A DNA stretch of 64,000 nt, taken from the NCBI RefSeq assembly GCF_028649455.1, contig NZ_JAQSIO010000006.1:1-64000 (forward strand), given 5' to 3'. The notes below the pieces were generated by a model. That model saw only the letters and a program-made list of their open reading frames with translations, did not search any database and was not told the DNA's origin. A program made the translations under genes and the position numbers. Positions 53,235-63,050 of the stretch are shown one piece after another. Source of the DNA: Curvibacter microcysteis (GTDB taxonomy: Bacteria > Pseudomonadota > Gammaproteobacteria > Burkholderiales > Burkholderiaceae_C). Position 1 is the stretch's first letter. Each line of letters starts with the position of its first letter.

Positions 53235-54182
53235 TCAGGTCTGGACGGGCTGGCTGATGGGCACCTTGACCCGGAAGGTGGTGCCCTCCCCGGGTTGGCT
53301 GGCCACCGTCATCTGGCCACCGTGTTTTTGCACGATGCCATAAGACAGGGACAAACCCAAGCCCGTGCCTTGCCCCACCGCTTTGGTGGTGAAAAACGGA
53401 TCGAAGATGCGCCCGAGGTTTTCAGGGGCGATGCCACAGCCAGTGTCCGCCACCTCCACCCACACGTCCGGGCCGGAGACGCCGGTCCGGATGGTGATGG
53501 TGCCGCGCTCCGTCCCAATCGCATGGGCGGCATTGACCAGCAGGTTCATGAACACCTGGTTCAACTCGGAGGACAGGCATTGGACCTCCGGCAATTCGCC
53601 GTAGAGCTTGACCACATCGGCCTTGTATTTGATTTCGTTGTTGACGATGTTGAGCGTGGAGTCGATGCCGTTGTGCAGGCTGGCCCATTCCCATTCTTGG
53701 CGTGCATCCACGCGGGAGAAATCCTTCAGGTCCTGCACGATCTTGCGCACCCGTTGGATGCCGTCCCGTGACTCGCTCATCAGGCTGGGAATGTCGTCCT
53801 TGAGGTATTCAATCTCCAGCTCTTTGTACAGCGCGCGCAGGCGACCCGCCACCGGGCTGTTGCCCAGTTCGCTCTCGGCCTGCTCGTAGGCGGACAGCAT
53901 CTGGAACAGGTCCTGCAGGTATTTCTCGAGCGTGCCGAAGTTCGAGAAGATGAAGCCGATCGGGTTGTTGATCTCATGCGCCACGCCGGCGGCCAGCTGC
54001 CCGATGGACGCCAGCTTCTCGGACTGGATCAGCTTGGTGCGGGCATCGGACAACTTGCCGTTGAGCTCCTTGAGTTCTTCGTTGGCCTTGAGCAGTTCGC
54101 TCACCATGGCCCGGACCTGGGCCATGGACATCTGGTCCAGCAGGTCTTCGGGCAGGCCCTTGTCGAGGGATGCTGTGTTCAT
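53235..54182 (-). CDS. Soluble sensor histidine kinase
   Basis: A 315-residue kinase without any transmembrane helix or recognised sensor domain. An N-terminal coiled coil (about 15-60) leads into the H box [19 protein letters not shown] with His69, then the N box ([16 protein letters not shown]), G1 ([12 protein letters not shown]), F ([27 protein letters not shown]) motifs. It overlaps the HDOD gene by four bases. With response regulators on both sides, it probably phosphorylates the HD-GYP and/or the GGDEF/EAL regulator; sensing may be indirect through the HDOD protein. Confidence 0.93.
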   Translation of the reverse strand: MNTASLDKGLPEDLLDQMSMAQVRAMVSELLKANEELKELNGKLSDARTKLIQSEKLASIGQLAAGVAHEINNPIGFIFSNFGTLEKYLQDLFQMLSAYEQAESELGNSPVAGRLRALYKELEIEYLKDDIPSLMSESRDGIQRVRKIVQDLKDFSRVDARQEWEWASLHNGIDSTLNIVNNEIKYKADVVKLYGELPEVQCLSSELNQVFMNLLVNAAHAIGTERGTITIRTGVSGPDVWVEVADTGCGIAPENLGRIFDPFFTTKAVGQGTGLGLSLSYGIVQKHGGQMTVASQPGEGTTFRVKVPISQPVQT

Positions 54183-55054
54183 GCCGGAGTCTCCTCAGTG
54201 GGGCGCAGGATCGCCCGCAGTTGTTCGAATTCTTGCTCGATGCGCGGCAGCAGGCGGGGCAGTTGCGCCCGCATGGGGGCCAGCCGCTCCCAGGCCTGCG
54301 GCTGCAGCGCGGGCACGACCTCCTGGGCCACGCCGGCCAGGTCCAGGGCATGCGCCAGCGCATTGGCCGCGTGGACCAGGTCCGTGAGGCTCGGCTGTGC
54401 CGAGTCAGGCGGGTTGTGGTGCCTGGCAATGGCCTCCACCACCTCGGGGGCGAAATGCCAATGCTGGGCCAGCCAGGCGCCCACTTCGGCATGCGACACC
54501 CCCAGCAAGGTCTGCTCGGCCTGAAGGTGTGGGGCATCGTGCTCGGTGGCCCAGGCGAGGGCCTGCGCCATCTCGACGGGGTAGAGGCTGTCCAGGACCA
54601 ACAGACCCACATCGTGCAGCAGGCCGGCCGTGAAGGCGGAGGCCTCATCCAGGCCTTGGCACTCGGCCAGGGCGCGCGCCGTCACCGCACTGGCGATGGA
54701 ATGGCGCCAGAACTCGTCCAAATGCAGGGCCTTGCCATGCATCTGGTCGAACTGCATGGTCAGCACCGCCGCCAGCACCAGGGTGCCCACGGGGCGCAAA
54801 CCCAGGATGTTGATGCCGTCCCGGATCGAGGTGATGCGTCCCGACATCCCATAGAAAGGTGAATTGGCCAGTTGCAAGACCTTGGCGGCCAGGGCCTGGT
54901 CCAGCGACAGGGTTTCCGCGATGGGGTCCAGGTTCACGTCCTGCTGTTGCAGCAAGGACATGAGCTGAACCACCACGGCAGGCAGCGAGGGCAAGGCGCG
55001 CACCTGCTGGATGCAATGCGCCCGGTCCAGTGGCAAGGCGGTGGGCAGCTTCAT
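54179..55054 (-). CDS. HDOD-domain signalling protein
   Basis: A 291-residue HDOD protein. HCIQQVRALPSLPAVVVQLMSLLQ, LAAKVLQLANSPFYGMSGRITSIRDGINILGL and FTAGLLHDVGLLVLDSL identify the domain, and GVSHAEVGAWLAQHWHFAPEVVEAIARHHNP follows. HDOD proteins are HD-related scaffolds that interact with kinases and c-di-GMP proteins. ATG at 55054 (MKLPTALP) overlaps the preceding small gene by four bases, and the stop overlaps the kinase start. Confidence 0.9.
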   Translation of the reverse strand: MKLPTALPLDRAHCIQQVRALPSLPAVVVQLMSLLQQQDVNLDPIAETLSLDQALAAKVLQLANSPFYGMSGRITSIRDGINILGLRPVGTLVLAAVLTMQFDQMHGKALHLDEFWRHSIASAVTARALAECQGLDEASAFTAGLLHDVGLLVLDSLYPVEMAQALAWATEHDAPHLQAEQTLLGVSHAEVGAWLAQHWHFAPEVVEAIARHHNPPDSAQPSLTDLVHAANALAHALDLAGVAQEVVPALQPQAWERLAPMRAQLPRLLPRIEQEFEQLRAILRPTEETPA

Positions 55055-55221
55055 GCTTGGACTCCGCGGTGGTCGGCCAGGATCTGGCGCAGGGGGTGCG
55101 AGGGGCAATGGCGAAACAGGTAGGCCAGACGGTCCTCTGGGGCGGCTGGCGCATCAGCGGGCCCAGGGGCCTCCGGCAGCACCGCCGCATCGTCAACAGG
55201 GGGGGGAATGACCGCATTCAT
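55051..55221 (-). CDS. Unrecognised 56-residue protein, coupled within the signalling operon
   Basis: A short open frame begins with ATG at 55221, seven bases after the stop of the GGDEF/EAL gene, and ends at TGA overlapping the HDOD start codon (ATGA). It encodes 56 residues: a Pro/Ala/Asp-rich N-terminus (MNAVIPPPVDDAAVLPEAPG) and a C-terminal helix-like part, EDRLAYLFRHCPSHPLRQIL, with one Cys and two His nearby. The gapless fit between two genes and the coupled start and stop make it a likely real gene. Function unknown; a partner or adaptor for the neighbouring signalling proteins is speculation. Confidence 0.65.
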   Translation of the reverse strand: MNAVIPPPVDDAAVLPEAPGPADAPAAPEDRLAYLFRHCPSHPLRQILADHRGVQA

Positions 55222-55227
55222 GGATCT

Positions 55228-58107
55228 TCAAGCCAACTCGTTGAGTACCAGCAAATGCCCTTGGGGGGCAGATGCGCCAAAAGGCCGGGTGCGGGCACGC
55301 CAGCGGCGGCCTGACCAGTCGAAATCGAGGCTCTGCTCACCCGGTTGTGCCCACAGGGGGGCCAGCTCGGCAGGCAGCACGCTCGCGGCGCACTGCCCCA
55401 GCAGCAGACGCTCAGCGCCCCAGCACTGCTGAGCCGCCAGGTTGGCCATCACCACCAGGCCCGCTGGGTCGATGCCCATGGCGGGAACCGGCAGCAAATC
55501 CAGCATGTCGCGGGCGGCCGTGGCACGCGACGCTTCCAGACCCAATTGCGCTTGCTGGGTGCTCAGCACGCGCTCCAGGCGGCCATTGAGCACAGCCAGT
55601 TCTTCATTGGCCCCGCGCACCTCCAGGGCCAGGCGGCGGTTCTCGTCCGCCAGGCCTTTTTGGTGGAAGCCTTCCTGCACATGCACGCGCAGGCGCTCGT
55701 CGTCCCAGGGCTTGGTCAGAAAGCGGTAGATGGCCCCTTCGTTGACCGCGTCGGTGATGGACTGCAGCTCGGTGTAGCCCGACAGCACCATGCGCACGGT
55801 GTCGGGGTACAGCTCCTTGGCGCGGCGCAGAAATTCGACCCCGGTCATGCCCGGCATGCGCTGGTCCGACAGCACGACATCCACCTCGTACTCGGCCATG
55901 CGCTGCAGGCCTTCGAGGCCGCTCGCGGCGGTGACGATGCGGTAGCCATCGCGCCGGAACAAGCGCTTGAGGGCGGCCACGATGTTGGGCTCGTCGTCCA
56001 CCAGCAGCAGCGTGCGCTCGCGCTGGCGACGCAGGAAGCGCTCCGGCAGGCGTGGCAGTTCGGTGCTCAGTTGGGCTTCCAGGGTGGCCTGGTCCACCAC
56101 CGGGCTGAAGGCGGTGCCTTGCAGGCGGTCGCAGCCATTGGCCATCAGCAGGGTCAACTGGCCTTCGGTTTCCACCCCTTCGGCCAGCACCTTCATTTGC
56201 AGGCTGTGCGCCAGGTTGATGATGGCGCGCGTCAGCGACACCGCGCCCGAAGCCGCCGTCACATCGGGCACGCAAGAGCGGTGCACCTTGAGCACATCCA
56301 CCGGCAGGTGGCGCAATTGGTTGAGGTTGGAATAGCCCGTGCCAAAGTCGTCCAGGGCGATCTCCAGGCCCAGGGCGCGCAGTTCGGCCAGTTTGCGTGC
56401 CACATCGGGGCTGCCGTTCATCAGCACCTGCTCAGCGATTTCCAGGCCCAGCAAGGTCGAGGGCACGCCGTGCTCGAGCAGGCTGCGTTGGATTTTGGGC
56501 ACCAAGTCCGGTTGCTGCAGTTGCAGCACCGAGTGGTTGAGCGCCAGGCGCAGCGGACGCACACCCTGGCGCAGCCAGCGCTGCAACAGCTCGCAGACGC
56601 TGTCGCGCTGCCAGTCGCCCAGCGCCACAATCAGGCCGGTCTGGCGCGCCACAGGCAAGAACTCCTCGGGCGGGACCTCGCCCAGCGCCTCGCTGTGCCA
56701 GGCCAGCAGCACCTCGGCCCCCACGGCGCTGCCACTGCTCAAATCGATTTGCAGCTGAAACTGCAGTCGCAGTTCCTCGCGTTCCACGGCGTGGCGCAGG
56801 CCCGACTCAATGGCCAGGCGGCGCATGGCCTTGGCGGTGATCTCGGGGGTGAAAAACGCCACCTGGTCGCTGGTGCCTTGCACACCCAGGCGCGCTGTTT
56901 GGGCGGCTTCCAGCAACTGGCTGGCGCTTTGGGCGTCGCTGGGGAAGCTGGCCACCCCGATCTGGGCCAGGGGCACGATCTCGGCGCAGCCCAGGCGCTC
57001 GGGGCGGGCCAGCGCTCCGACCACTTGGCGGGCGGTGCGTTGCAAAGCTTCGGGTGTGGCGCTTTCGGCCTCCCCCAGCAGCAGGGCGAACTCACCGCTG
57101 CCCACGCGGGCCACCAGGCTGTCGGGGCCCACCAGGGCGCTGAGGCGCGCCGCCACCGCCATGGCCAGGGCGTCGCCCGCGCCGTAACCCATGGCTTGGG
57201 ACAGTTGGTCGATGGGATCGATCTGGATCGACAGCAGGGCAAAAGCCCGTGGGTCCCAGCTGGCCGCGTGCACGGCCGCGTCGATGCGGTCCAGCAGCTG
57301 CTTGCGGTTGGGCAGGCCGGTCACCTCGTCGTGGTTGGCCAGTTCTTGAATGCGTTGCTCGGTCTCGCGCTGCAAGGTGATGTTTTGCAGTGTCATGTAG
57401 CCGCGCCGGCGCCCGTCCGGCGTGACCTCGACCATGCCCCGGTGCAGGATTTCCAGGCGCTGGCCGTCTGCGGTTTGCAGCCGGTGCTGAAATTCAAAGG
57501 GCTCGTCGTCGATGGCCGCGGCCCAGATCGAGGCCACATAGCCGCGTTCCTCTTGGGGCACCCAGCGCAGCAGGCGCCAGGCTTTTTGCGCCCCGTCCAG
57601 TTCCGGGCGGCCCACCAGCGTCGCCATGCCGCGCGAGACCACGGCCTGGCCCCGGTCCAGGTCCAGTTCGGCCGAGCCGGTGTGGCTCATGGACTCGGTC
57701 AGGGCCAGCATGCGGGCTTGCCAGTCGCTGGAGAAGCTCATCCAGTTGAGCTGGGCTTCGTTGACCAGGGTGACGATCTCCTGGTCTTCGCCCAAGGCGC
57801 TCAGCGGGCGTGAAAAGGCGCGGCCATTGAAGGGCGCCAGACCGGGCCGATCGATGCTCACCACCCGGTGCTCGTCCCCCATGTGGCGGAACTGAGGCCA
57901 CAGGGCGGGCCAGCGGCGCAGCAACTCGGCGGGGCTCAACTGGGTTTCGTGGCCATCACCGCCCAGCATGCGGGCCAGGCGCCGGTTGATCAGCTGGGGT
58001 TGCCCAGCGGCCATCAGGCACAGTCCCACAGGCGCCAGGTCGAACAACTGGCTGCGCAGTTGTTGCCGGGTGCGGGGCTCACGGTCGGGGGCAGGCAGGG
58101 TGCTCAT
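55228..58107 (-). CDS. PAS-GGDEF-EAL-REC-PAS signalling protein with degenerate GGDEF
   Basis: A 959-residue protein. PAS-like region (about 20-260; HTGSAELDLDRG), GGDEF-like domain (about 262-420) with LPNRKQLLDRIDAAV, but the catalytic site is VGSGEF instead of GGDEF, so cyclase activity is unlikely. The EAL domain (about 425-665) has AEVLLAW in place of EALLRW, yet keeps Glu, Asn (LALNHSV), EIAE, DDFGTGYSNL, the Lys of LKVHRS, AEGVET and the Gln of LQGTAF; phosphodiesterase activity is possible. A REC domain (about 685-800; VVLSDQRMPGMTG) of the HD-GYP-associated type and a C-terminal PAS (about 835-959) follow. It heads the operon with the 56-aa, HDOD, kinase and HD-GYP genes. Confidence 0.9.
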   Translation of the reverse strand: MSTLPAPDREPRTRQQLRSQLFDLAPVGLCLMAAGQPQLINRRLARMLGGDGHETQLSPAELLRRWPALWPQFRHMGDEHRVVSIDRPGLAPFNGRAFSRPLSALGEDQEIVTLVNEAQLNWMSFSSDWQARMLALTESMSHTGSAELDLDRGQAVVSRGMATLVGRPELDGAQKAWRLLRWVPQEERGYVASIWAAAIDDEPFEFQHRLQTADGQRLEILHRGMVEVTPDGRRRGYMTLQNITLQRETEQRIQELANHDEVTGLPNRKQLLDRIDAAVHAASWDPRAFALLSIQIDPIDQLSQAMGYGAGDALAMAVAARLSALVGPDSLVARVGSGEFALLLGEAESATPEALQRTARQVVGALARPERLGCAEIVPLAQIGVASFPSDAQSASQLLEAAQTARLGVQGTSDQVAFFTPEITAKAMRRLAIESGLRHAVEREELRLQFQLQIDLSSGSAVGAEVLLAWHSEALGEVPPEEFLPVARQTGLIVALGDWQRDSVCELLQRWLRQGVRPLRLALNHSVLQLQQPDLVPKIQRSLLEHGVPSTLLGLEIAEQVLMNGSPDVARKLAELRALGLEIALDDFGTGYSNLNQLRHLPVDVLKVHRSCVPDVTAASGAVSLTRAIINLAHSLQMKVLAEGVETEGQLTLLMANGCDRLQGTAFSPVVDQATLEAQLSTELPRLPERFLRRQRERTLLLVDDEPNIVAALKRLFRRDGYRIVTAASGLEGLQRMAEYEVDVVLSDQRMPGMTGVEFLRRAKELYPDTVRMVLSGYTELQSITDAVNEGAIYRFLTKPWDDERLRVHVQEGFHQKGLADENRRLALEVRGANEELAVLNGRLERVLSTQQAQLGLEASRATAARDMLDLLPVPAMGIDPAGLVVMANLAAQQCWGAERLLLGQCAASVLPAELAPLWAQPGEQSLDFDWSGRRWRARTRPFGASAPQGHLLVLNELA

Positions 58108-58196
58108 GGCAAGGCTGGTTCAGTCCGGTGCCAGGATGGTTCAGGCCCTCGGGGCGAACACGTCGCTGAGGGGCTTCACCGGGGCTGTTGGAACAC

Positions 58197-58202
58197 AATA
58201 TA
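58197..58202 (-). promoter_or_regulatory. Possible -10 box of the signalling operon
   Basis: TATATT on the minus strand lies about 90 bases before the ATG of the PAS-GGDEF-EAL gene, in a conspicuously AT-rich segment (58,195-58,265). A -35 match is not convincing. Confidence 0.35.
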
Positions 58203-58268
58203 GAGCAAAAAATATCACCTGTGGCTTTTTAATTGCGATTTCAGGGGATTTATTTTGATAAATATGAT

Positions 58269-61200
58269 TCATCCCAGGGGCGAGGCCATCAGCGCCGGCA
58301 AAGCCACCGCGGCCACCGGGCGGCTGAACAGGTAGCCCTGGAAGGCGTCGCAACCGTTGCGCAGCAAGAAGGCGCGCTGGCCCACGGTTTCCACGCCTTC
58401 GGCCACCACCGACAGGCCCAAGCTGCTGGCCAGGGCGATGATGGTGCGGGCAATGGTGGCGTCGTTGGGGTCGGTCAGCACGTCGCGCACAAAAGACTGG
58501 TCGATCTTGAGTTGGTCCAGCGGCAGGCGCTTGAGGTAGCTGAGGCTGGAATAGCCCGTGCCAAAGTCGTCCAGCGAGAAGCCCACGCCGCGCATTTGCA
58601 GCCGGGTCATCTTGCCGATGATGTCTTCCACGTCGTTGAGCAGCAGGCTCTCGGTCAGTTCCAGCTTGAGCTGGGTGGGGCGCGCGCCGGTGGACTCCAG
58701 CACCGCCAGCACCGCCTCGACAAAACCAGGGTCGCGGAACTCGCGCGCACTCACGTTCACTGCCACCGTCAGGTGCGCCATCAAGGGCTCACTGGACCAG
58801 GCCACCAATTGGCGGCAGGCGGTTTGCAGCACCCAGCGTCCCAGCGGCAGGATCAGCCCGGTCTTCTCGGCCAGCGGAATGAAATCGGCGGGCGAGATGT
58901 GGCCGCGCTGCGGGTGGTTCCAGCGCACCAGGGCTTCCACCCCCAGCATGCGTCCCTGGCCATTGACCACGGGTTGGTACAGCAGGCGGAACTCGCCGTG
59001 CTGCAGGGCTTGGCGCATGTCGGCTTCCATGGCTGACCGCGCGCTCACCGCCTCTTGCATGCCTGGATCGAAGAAACACAAGGTGTTGCGCCCAGCGGCC
59101 TTGGCCTGGTACATGGCCAGGTCGCCGCGCTTGAGCAATTCATCGGCCGTGGATGGCGTGCTGTTGAACAAGGCAATCCCGATGCTGGGCGTGCTGTGGT
59201 GCAGGCTGTCGCCAATCGGGTAGGGTTGGTTGAGGGCGCTGAGGATTTTCTGCGCCACGGTCTCGGCGGCGGCTGCGGCCTCCGGCGTGGACGCGCCCAA
59301 CTGCCCCAGCACGACCACGAACTCATCCCCGCCCAGGCGCGCCACCGTGTCATCGGGGCGCACACAGGCCACCAGGCGCGTGGCCACCTGCGTCAGCAGC
59401 TGGTCCCCTCGGTCATGGCCCAAGGTGTCGTTGAGGTCTTTGAAGTTGTCCAGGTCCAGGAACAGCAAGGCGCCCTGGTGCTGGCCGTTGGCGCAACGGT
59501 GGATGGCGGCGGTCAGCCGCACCAGCAGCAGGCGCCGGTTCGGCAGGCTGGTGAGTTCATCGTAGAAGGCCAGGCGCTCGATGATGGCCTCGGCCTTTTT
59601 CTTTTCCGTGATGTCGCGCCCCACGCCCCGGTAGCCGGTGAAGTGGCCTTCGGCGTCGAAGATGGGCGCTCCGCTGATCGACACCCAATGCAGGCGCCCA
59701 CCCACGGTGGCGGCGCGCTGCATCTCAAAGTCGTAGAAAGGCTGGTGCGCTTCCAGCGTGCGCCGATGTTCGGCCCACTGGGCTTCGGTGACGTTGGGGG
59801 CATCAATTTCCCAGCGCGTCCTACCCAAGGTGCTGGACTCGTCGGGCAAGCCCGTGCGTTCGCTGACATGGCCGTCCAGGCGCACGAAGCGAAAGTGTTC
59901 ATCCTGCTCCCAGTACCAGTCCGAGGACAGTTGGCTCAGGTCGCGCCAGCGTTCTTCACTTTGGCGCAGCGCCTCTTGGGCTTCGAAATAGCGGGTCACG
60001 TCGCTGAAGGTGCGCACCCGACTGCCGCCCGGTTGCAGCAGGGTGTGGACTTCAATCACCCGGCCTTGGCGCGTGCGGCGCAGGTAGATTTCGGGCATTT
60101 GAGGCCCGCTTTGCGCGTACTCGCCGGCCACATAGGCGCGCGCCTCGGGCGTGATGTATTCGTACCCTTCGCCGAAGTCGCCGCGGTCGGCCTGGAAGCG
60201 CACCACCTCGTGCGCCTTGGGGTGCCGGGCCAGCAGCGATTCAGGCAGGTCCAGCACCTCCAGGTAGCGGCGGTTGTAGATCTGGATCACCCCATCGGCA
60301 TCCACACTGGAGATGCCTTGGCTGATGCTGTCCAGCGTCACTTCCAGGGCCTTGGTCTTTTGCGCCAGCAGTTCGGTGGCTTCGCGCAATTGGTCCTGGG
60401 CCTGGCGGCGCTCCAGCCGGCCGCGCCAGGCCAGCACCAACTGGCTGGCCGTGTTGAGCAAGGGCTCGAGTTCGCTCAGGTCCAGCGCTGGCGCGTCGGC
60501 TGGCAAGCTCAGGCCCAGGCAGGCCGCCACCCGGCCGGCGTTGCTGATCGGGATGGCCTCGTAGCGCTGGGCCGGCAGTTCGTCCACGGCCTCTTGCTGG
60601 CTGTGCTGGGTTTGGCGGGTTTGCAGCGCGGTTTGCAGCAAGCGCTGCATGGTCTCGTCCAAGGGCTGGGTGCTGGCGTGGATCAGGCACATGGGGGGCT
60701 CGGTCCCTTGGCGCACCGACTCACCCAGGCAGCCTGCGTCGGCCCCGGTGAAGGTGATCAGAAATTGCAGCAGCCCATCAAAAGCCAGGTGGGGTTCCAC
60801 ATTGGCGATGAAGGTGTTTTGCGCTTGGGACAAGGCCTGCAGCAGGCGGTGCTGGCGAGCCAGGGCTTCGTCGGCGCCGCGCCGCGCACTGATGTCCATG
60901 AAGGTGCCACAGAGCAGCCGGGGCTGGCCCTCGGGGGTCCACTCCATCACGCGGCCTCGGCTGGCGACCCACAGCCAGTGGCCGTCCCGGTGGCGCAGGC
61001 GGTACTCGGCTTCGTACACCGGTTGGTCGCCGCCCAGGTAATGCCGCAGCGTGGACTGCACCCGGTCCCAGTCCTGCGGGTGCATGGCGTGTTTCCAGGC
61101 GTCGGTCGAGGCGGCTGCGGGCAGGCCCAGCATGTCCCGCCAACGCAGGCTCAGCGAGGCCTCGCCGGTCAACAGGTTGCGCTGCCAAAAGCCCAGGCCT

Positions 61201-61625
61201 GCACCTTCCAGGGCCAGCTCGGACAGGGCCGCACTTTCTTTCAAGGCGCGCTCCAGCCGCTGCTTGTCCACCGCCGCCAGCACCTGGCCGGGCAGGGTCA
61301 GCAGGTAGCCCTGGCGCTCGTCTTTGATCAGGTAATCAGCAAAGCCCTCGCGCAGCGCGCGGGCAGCGGTGGCTTCTTCGCCGGGCGCCACCAGGATCAG
61401 GCCGGGGGTGTCACCCAAAGCTGGGAGCAGGTCAAAGGCCGTGCCATCCGGCAAAGGGGTGCCCACCAAGGCCACGTCCGGCATCCGCTCTTGGAGCAAG
61501 GCAAGGGCCTGTGCCACGGAACTGGCCGTTTGCAGCTGCCAGCCAGGGTGCTGGCGGGTGAGCATGTCGCGCAGCGCCTCCTGGTGGGCGCTATCGCATT
61601 CGATCAAGAGCAGGGCGATGGCCAT
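58269..61625 (-). CDS. REC-PAS-GAF-PAS-PAS-GGDEF-EAL signalling protein
   Basis: A 1,118-residue multidomain protein. A REC-like domain (about 1-125, VALVGTPLPDGT; the usual phospho-Asp position looks replaced) precedes PAS (about 140-260, WRDMLGLPAAAS), GAF (about 270-415), PAS (about 430-555) and a PAS/PAC unit (about 570-690, ITEKKKAEAIIERLAFYDELTSLPNR). The GGDEF domain has an intact ARLGGDEFVVVLG site. The EAL domain has VEALVRW, NVSAREF, ELTESLL, DDFGTGYSSL, LKIDQSFV and AEGVET, so both c-di-GMP domains appear intact. It lies 161 bases upstream of the degenerate homologue on the same strand. ATG at 61625 is the natural start of the REC domain. Confidence 0.9.
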   Translation of the reverse strand: MAIALLLIECDSAHQEALRDMLTRQHPGWQLQTASSVAQALALLQERMPDVALVGTPLPDGTAFDLLPALGDTPGLILVAPGEEATAARALREGFADYLIKDERQGYLLTLPGQVLAAVDKQRLERALKESAALSELALEGAGLGFWQRNLLTGEASLSLRWRDMLGLPAAASTDAWKHAMHPQDWDRVQSTLRHYLGGDQPVYEAEYRLRHRDGHWLWVASRGRVMEWTPEGQPRLLCGTFMDISARRGADEALARQHRLLQALSQAQNTFIANVEPHLAFDGLLQFLITFTGADAGCLGESVRQGTEPPMCLIHASTQPLDETMQRLLQTALQTRQTQHSQQEAVDELPAQRYEAIPISNAGRVAACLGLSLPADAPALDLSELEPLLNTASQLVLAWRGRLERRQAQDQLREATELLAQKTKALEVTLDSISQGISSVDADGVIQIYNRRYLEVLDLPESLLARHPKAHEVVRFQADRGDFGEGYEYITPEARAYVAGEYAQSGPQMPEIYLRRTRQGRVIEVHTLLQPGGSRVRTFSDVTRYFEAQEALRQSEERWRDLSQLSSDWYWEQDEHFRFVRLDGHVSERTGLPDESSTLGRTRWEIDAPNVTEAQWAEHRRTLEAHQPFYDFEMQRAATVGGRLHWVSISGAPIFDAEGHFTGYRGVGRDITEKKKAEAIIERLAFYDELTSLPNRRLLLVRLTAAIHRCANGQHQGALLFLDLDNFKDLNDTLGHDRGDQLLTQVATRLVACVRPDDTVARLGGDEFVVVLGQLGASTPEAAAAAETVAQKILSALNQPYPIGDSLHHSTPSIGIALFNSTPSTADELLKRGDLAMYQAKAAGRNTLCFFDPGMQEAVSARSAMEADMRQALQHGEFRLLYQPVVNGQGRMLGVEALVRWNHPQRGHISPADFIPLAEKTGLILPLGRWVLQTACRQLVAWSSEPLMAHLTVAVNVSAREFRDPGFVEAVLAVLESTGARPTQLKLELTESLLLNDVEDIIGKMTRLQMRGVGFSLDDFGTGYSSLSYLKRLPLDQLKIDQSFVRDVLTDPNDATIARTIIALASSLGLSVVAEGVETVGQRAFLLRNGCDAFQGYLFSRPVAAVALPALMASPLG

Positions 61626-61841
61626 GGGCGACAGGTTCGCCCCCAGAGGGGCATGAGTGTGGGGCGATTATGTGCATGAACCTGTAACGCAAATCAACCC
61701 TCAGTTTCATTTGTTGCTTGGGCGTATCTAACGGAGCAGGATGTCCTTGTGATGAGGCTGGTTTTGTGGCGTGCGACGCTGGCTTGGCAAAATCGGGGAT
61801 GACCGCCCGGGAGCGGCTCTTTTTTTGGATTTTGAAACCCC

Positions 61842-62405
61842 ATGAGCGCTGATACGCCTTTTTCCGTCAACCAATACCTCAAAGACCACATCCGAACCGT
61901 GCCGGACTGGCCCGCGGCGGGCGTGCAGTTCCGCGACATCACCCCCTTGCTGCAAGACCCGAAGGTGTTTCGCGTGCTGATCGACGCGTTCGTGCACCGC
62001 TACATGGACAAGAAGTTGCGCCCCGATGTGGTGGCCGGTCTGGATGCGCGCGGCTTCATTCTGGGCGCGGTCGTGGCCTATGAGCTGAACGTGGGTTTTG
62101 TGCCGATCCGCAAAAAAGGCAAGCTGCCCTTCACCACGGTGGAAGAAACCTACGAGCTGGAGTACGGCAGCGCCACCGTGGAGCTGCACACCGACGCCGT
62201 CAAGCCCGGCGACCGGGTGTTGCTGATCGACGACCTGATCGCCACTGGCGGCACCATGATGGCGGGCCGGCGCTTGCTGGAGAAGCTGGGCGCGGTGGTC
62301 ACCGAGGGGGCGGCCATTGTGGATTTGCCCGAGCTGGGCGGCTCCGATCGCTTGCGCGAGAGCGGCTTGCCCTTGTTCACCCTGGTGGACTTCGCCGGGC
62401 ACTGA
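61842..62405 (+). CDS. apt: Adenine phosphoribosyltransferase
   Basis: A 187-residue type I phosphoribosyltransferase that salvages adenine to [22 protein letters not shown] is the N-terminal signature, [10 protein letters not shown] an adenine-binding region, and [18 protein letters not shown] the PRPP-binding motif. An upstream hairpin-like CCGC/GCGG followed by seven T residues (about 61,802-61,835) lies in the leader but is too short to call. Confidence 0.96.
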   Translation: MSADTPFSVNQYLKDHIRTVPDWPAAGVQFRDITPLLQDPKVFRVLIDAFVHRYMDKKLRPDVVAGLDARGFILGAVVAYELNVGFVPIRKKGKLPFTTVEETYELEYGSATVELHTDAVKPGDRVLLIDDLIATGGTMMAGRRLLEKLGAVVTEGAAIVDLPELGGSDRLRESGLPLFTLVDFAGH

Positions 62406-62460
62406 GCGTCGAACGCGCTTTGGCCGAACAGGCACCAGGCCAGCGCTGGATGCGGCCCCT

Positions 62461-63036
62461 TCAGTCGCGGTGCCGCGCGGCCTTGCTCAGCAGGGCCTGC
62501 GGGATGCTCAGCGAGCGCTGACCCGGGCGCAGCTCAAAAGACTCGCCAGCGCGCAGCGTGCCGGGCTGTTGCACGGCCAGGTAAAAGCCGCTGCGCTGGC
62601 TTTGCAGCATGCGCTTGGCGGCCTGGGCAAAGCCCATCACGGCGTTGAACTTGCCGCAGGGCTCGCGGGCGGCGGTGACGCGCAGCACGCAGTGCTCAAA
62701 CACCAGGCAGTCACCGACCCACACCTGCTGCTCCAGCAGGCCACTCAGGCTGAGGTTCTCGCCCGCAAAGCCCGGCGGCAGGGTTTCGTCGAACAGGCTC
62801 ACGCCCTGCTCGCGGCGCTGGGCCTGCCAGTAGGCGTAGTGCTCGGTGGGCCAGGCGTAGATGGCTTTTTCCAGCCCGCCATGCACGCTGGGGTCGGCTT
62901 GTTCGTCCCCGGCCAGGCCCAGCGGGCCCACCGCCACCGCCCCACTGACGGGCTGCTTGCCAATCGCGCTCATGACGCGCCGCCCCGCGATCTGCAAGGG
63001 CCGGACTTGGCCGATGTTGAGCGACAGGACTTGCAT
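62461..63036 (-). CDS. MOSC-domain protein (YiiM-like)
   Basis: A 191-residue protein of the molybdenum-cofactor sulfurase C-terminal (MOSC) family. SVHGGLEKAIYAWPTEHYAYW, GFAGENLSLSGLLE and the conserved Cys of REPCGKF are diagnostic. Relatives in the YiiM group reduce N-hydroxylated compounds such as 6-hydroxylaminopurine with molybdenum cofactor. GGAGG precedes the ATG at 63036. It converges with apt. Confidence 0.88.
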   Translation of the reverse strand: MQVLSLNIGQVRPLQIAGRRVMSAIGKQPVSGAVAVGPLGLAGDEQADPSVHGGLEKAIYAWPTEHYAYWQAQRREQGVSLFDETLPPGFAGENLSLSGLLEQQVWVGDCLVFEHCVLRVTAAREPCGKFNAVMGFAQAAKRMLQSQRSGFYLAVQQPGTLRAGESFELRPGQRSLSIPQALLSKAARHRD

Positions 63037-63050
63037 CAAGGCCTCCAGGT

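Noticed and set aside
61802-61835. Hairpin plus T run in the apt leader as a purine riboswitch or attenuator
   Set aside because: The stem is only about four pairs and none of the conserved purine-riboswitch elements is present.
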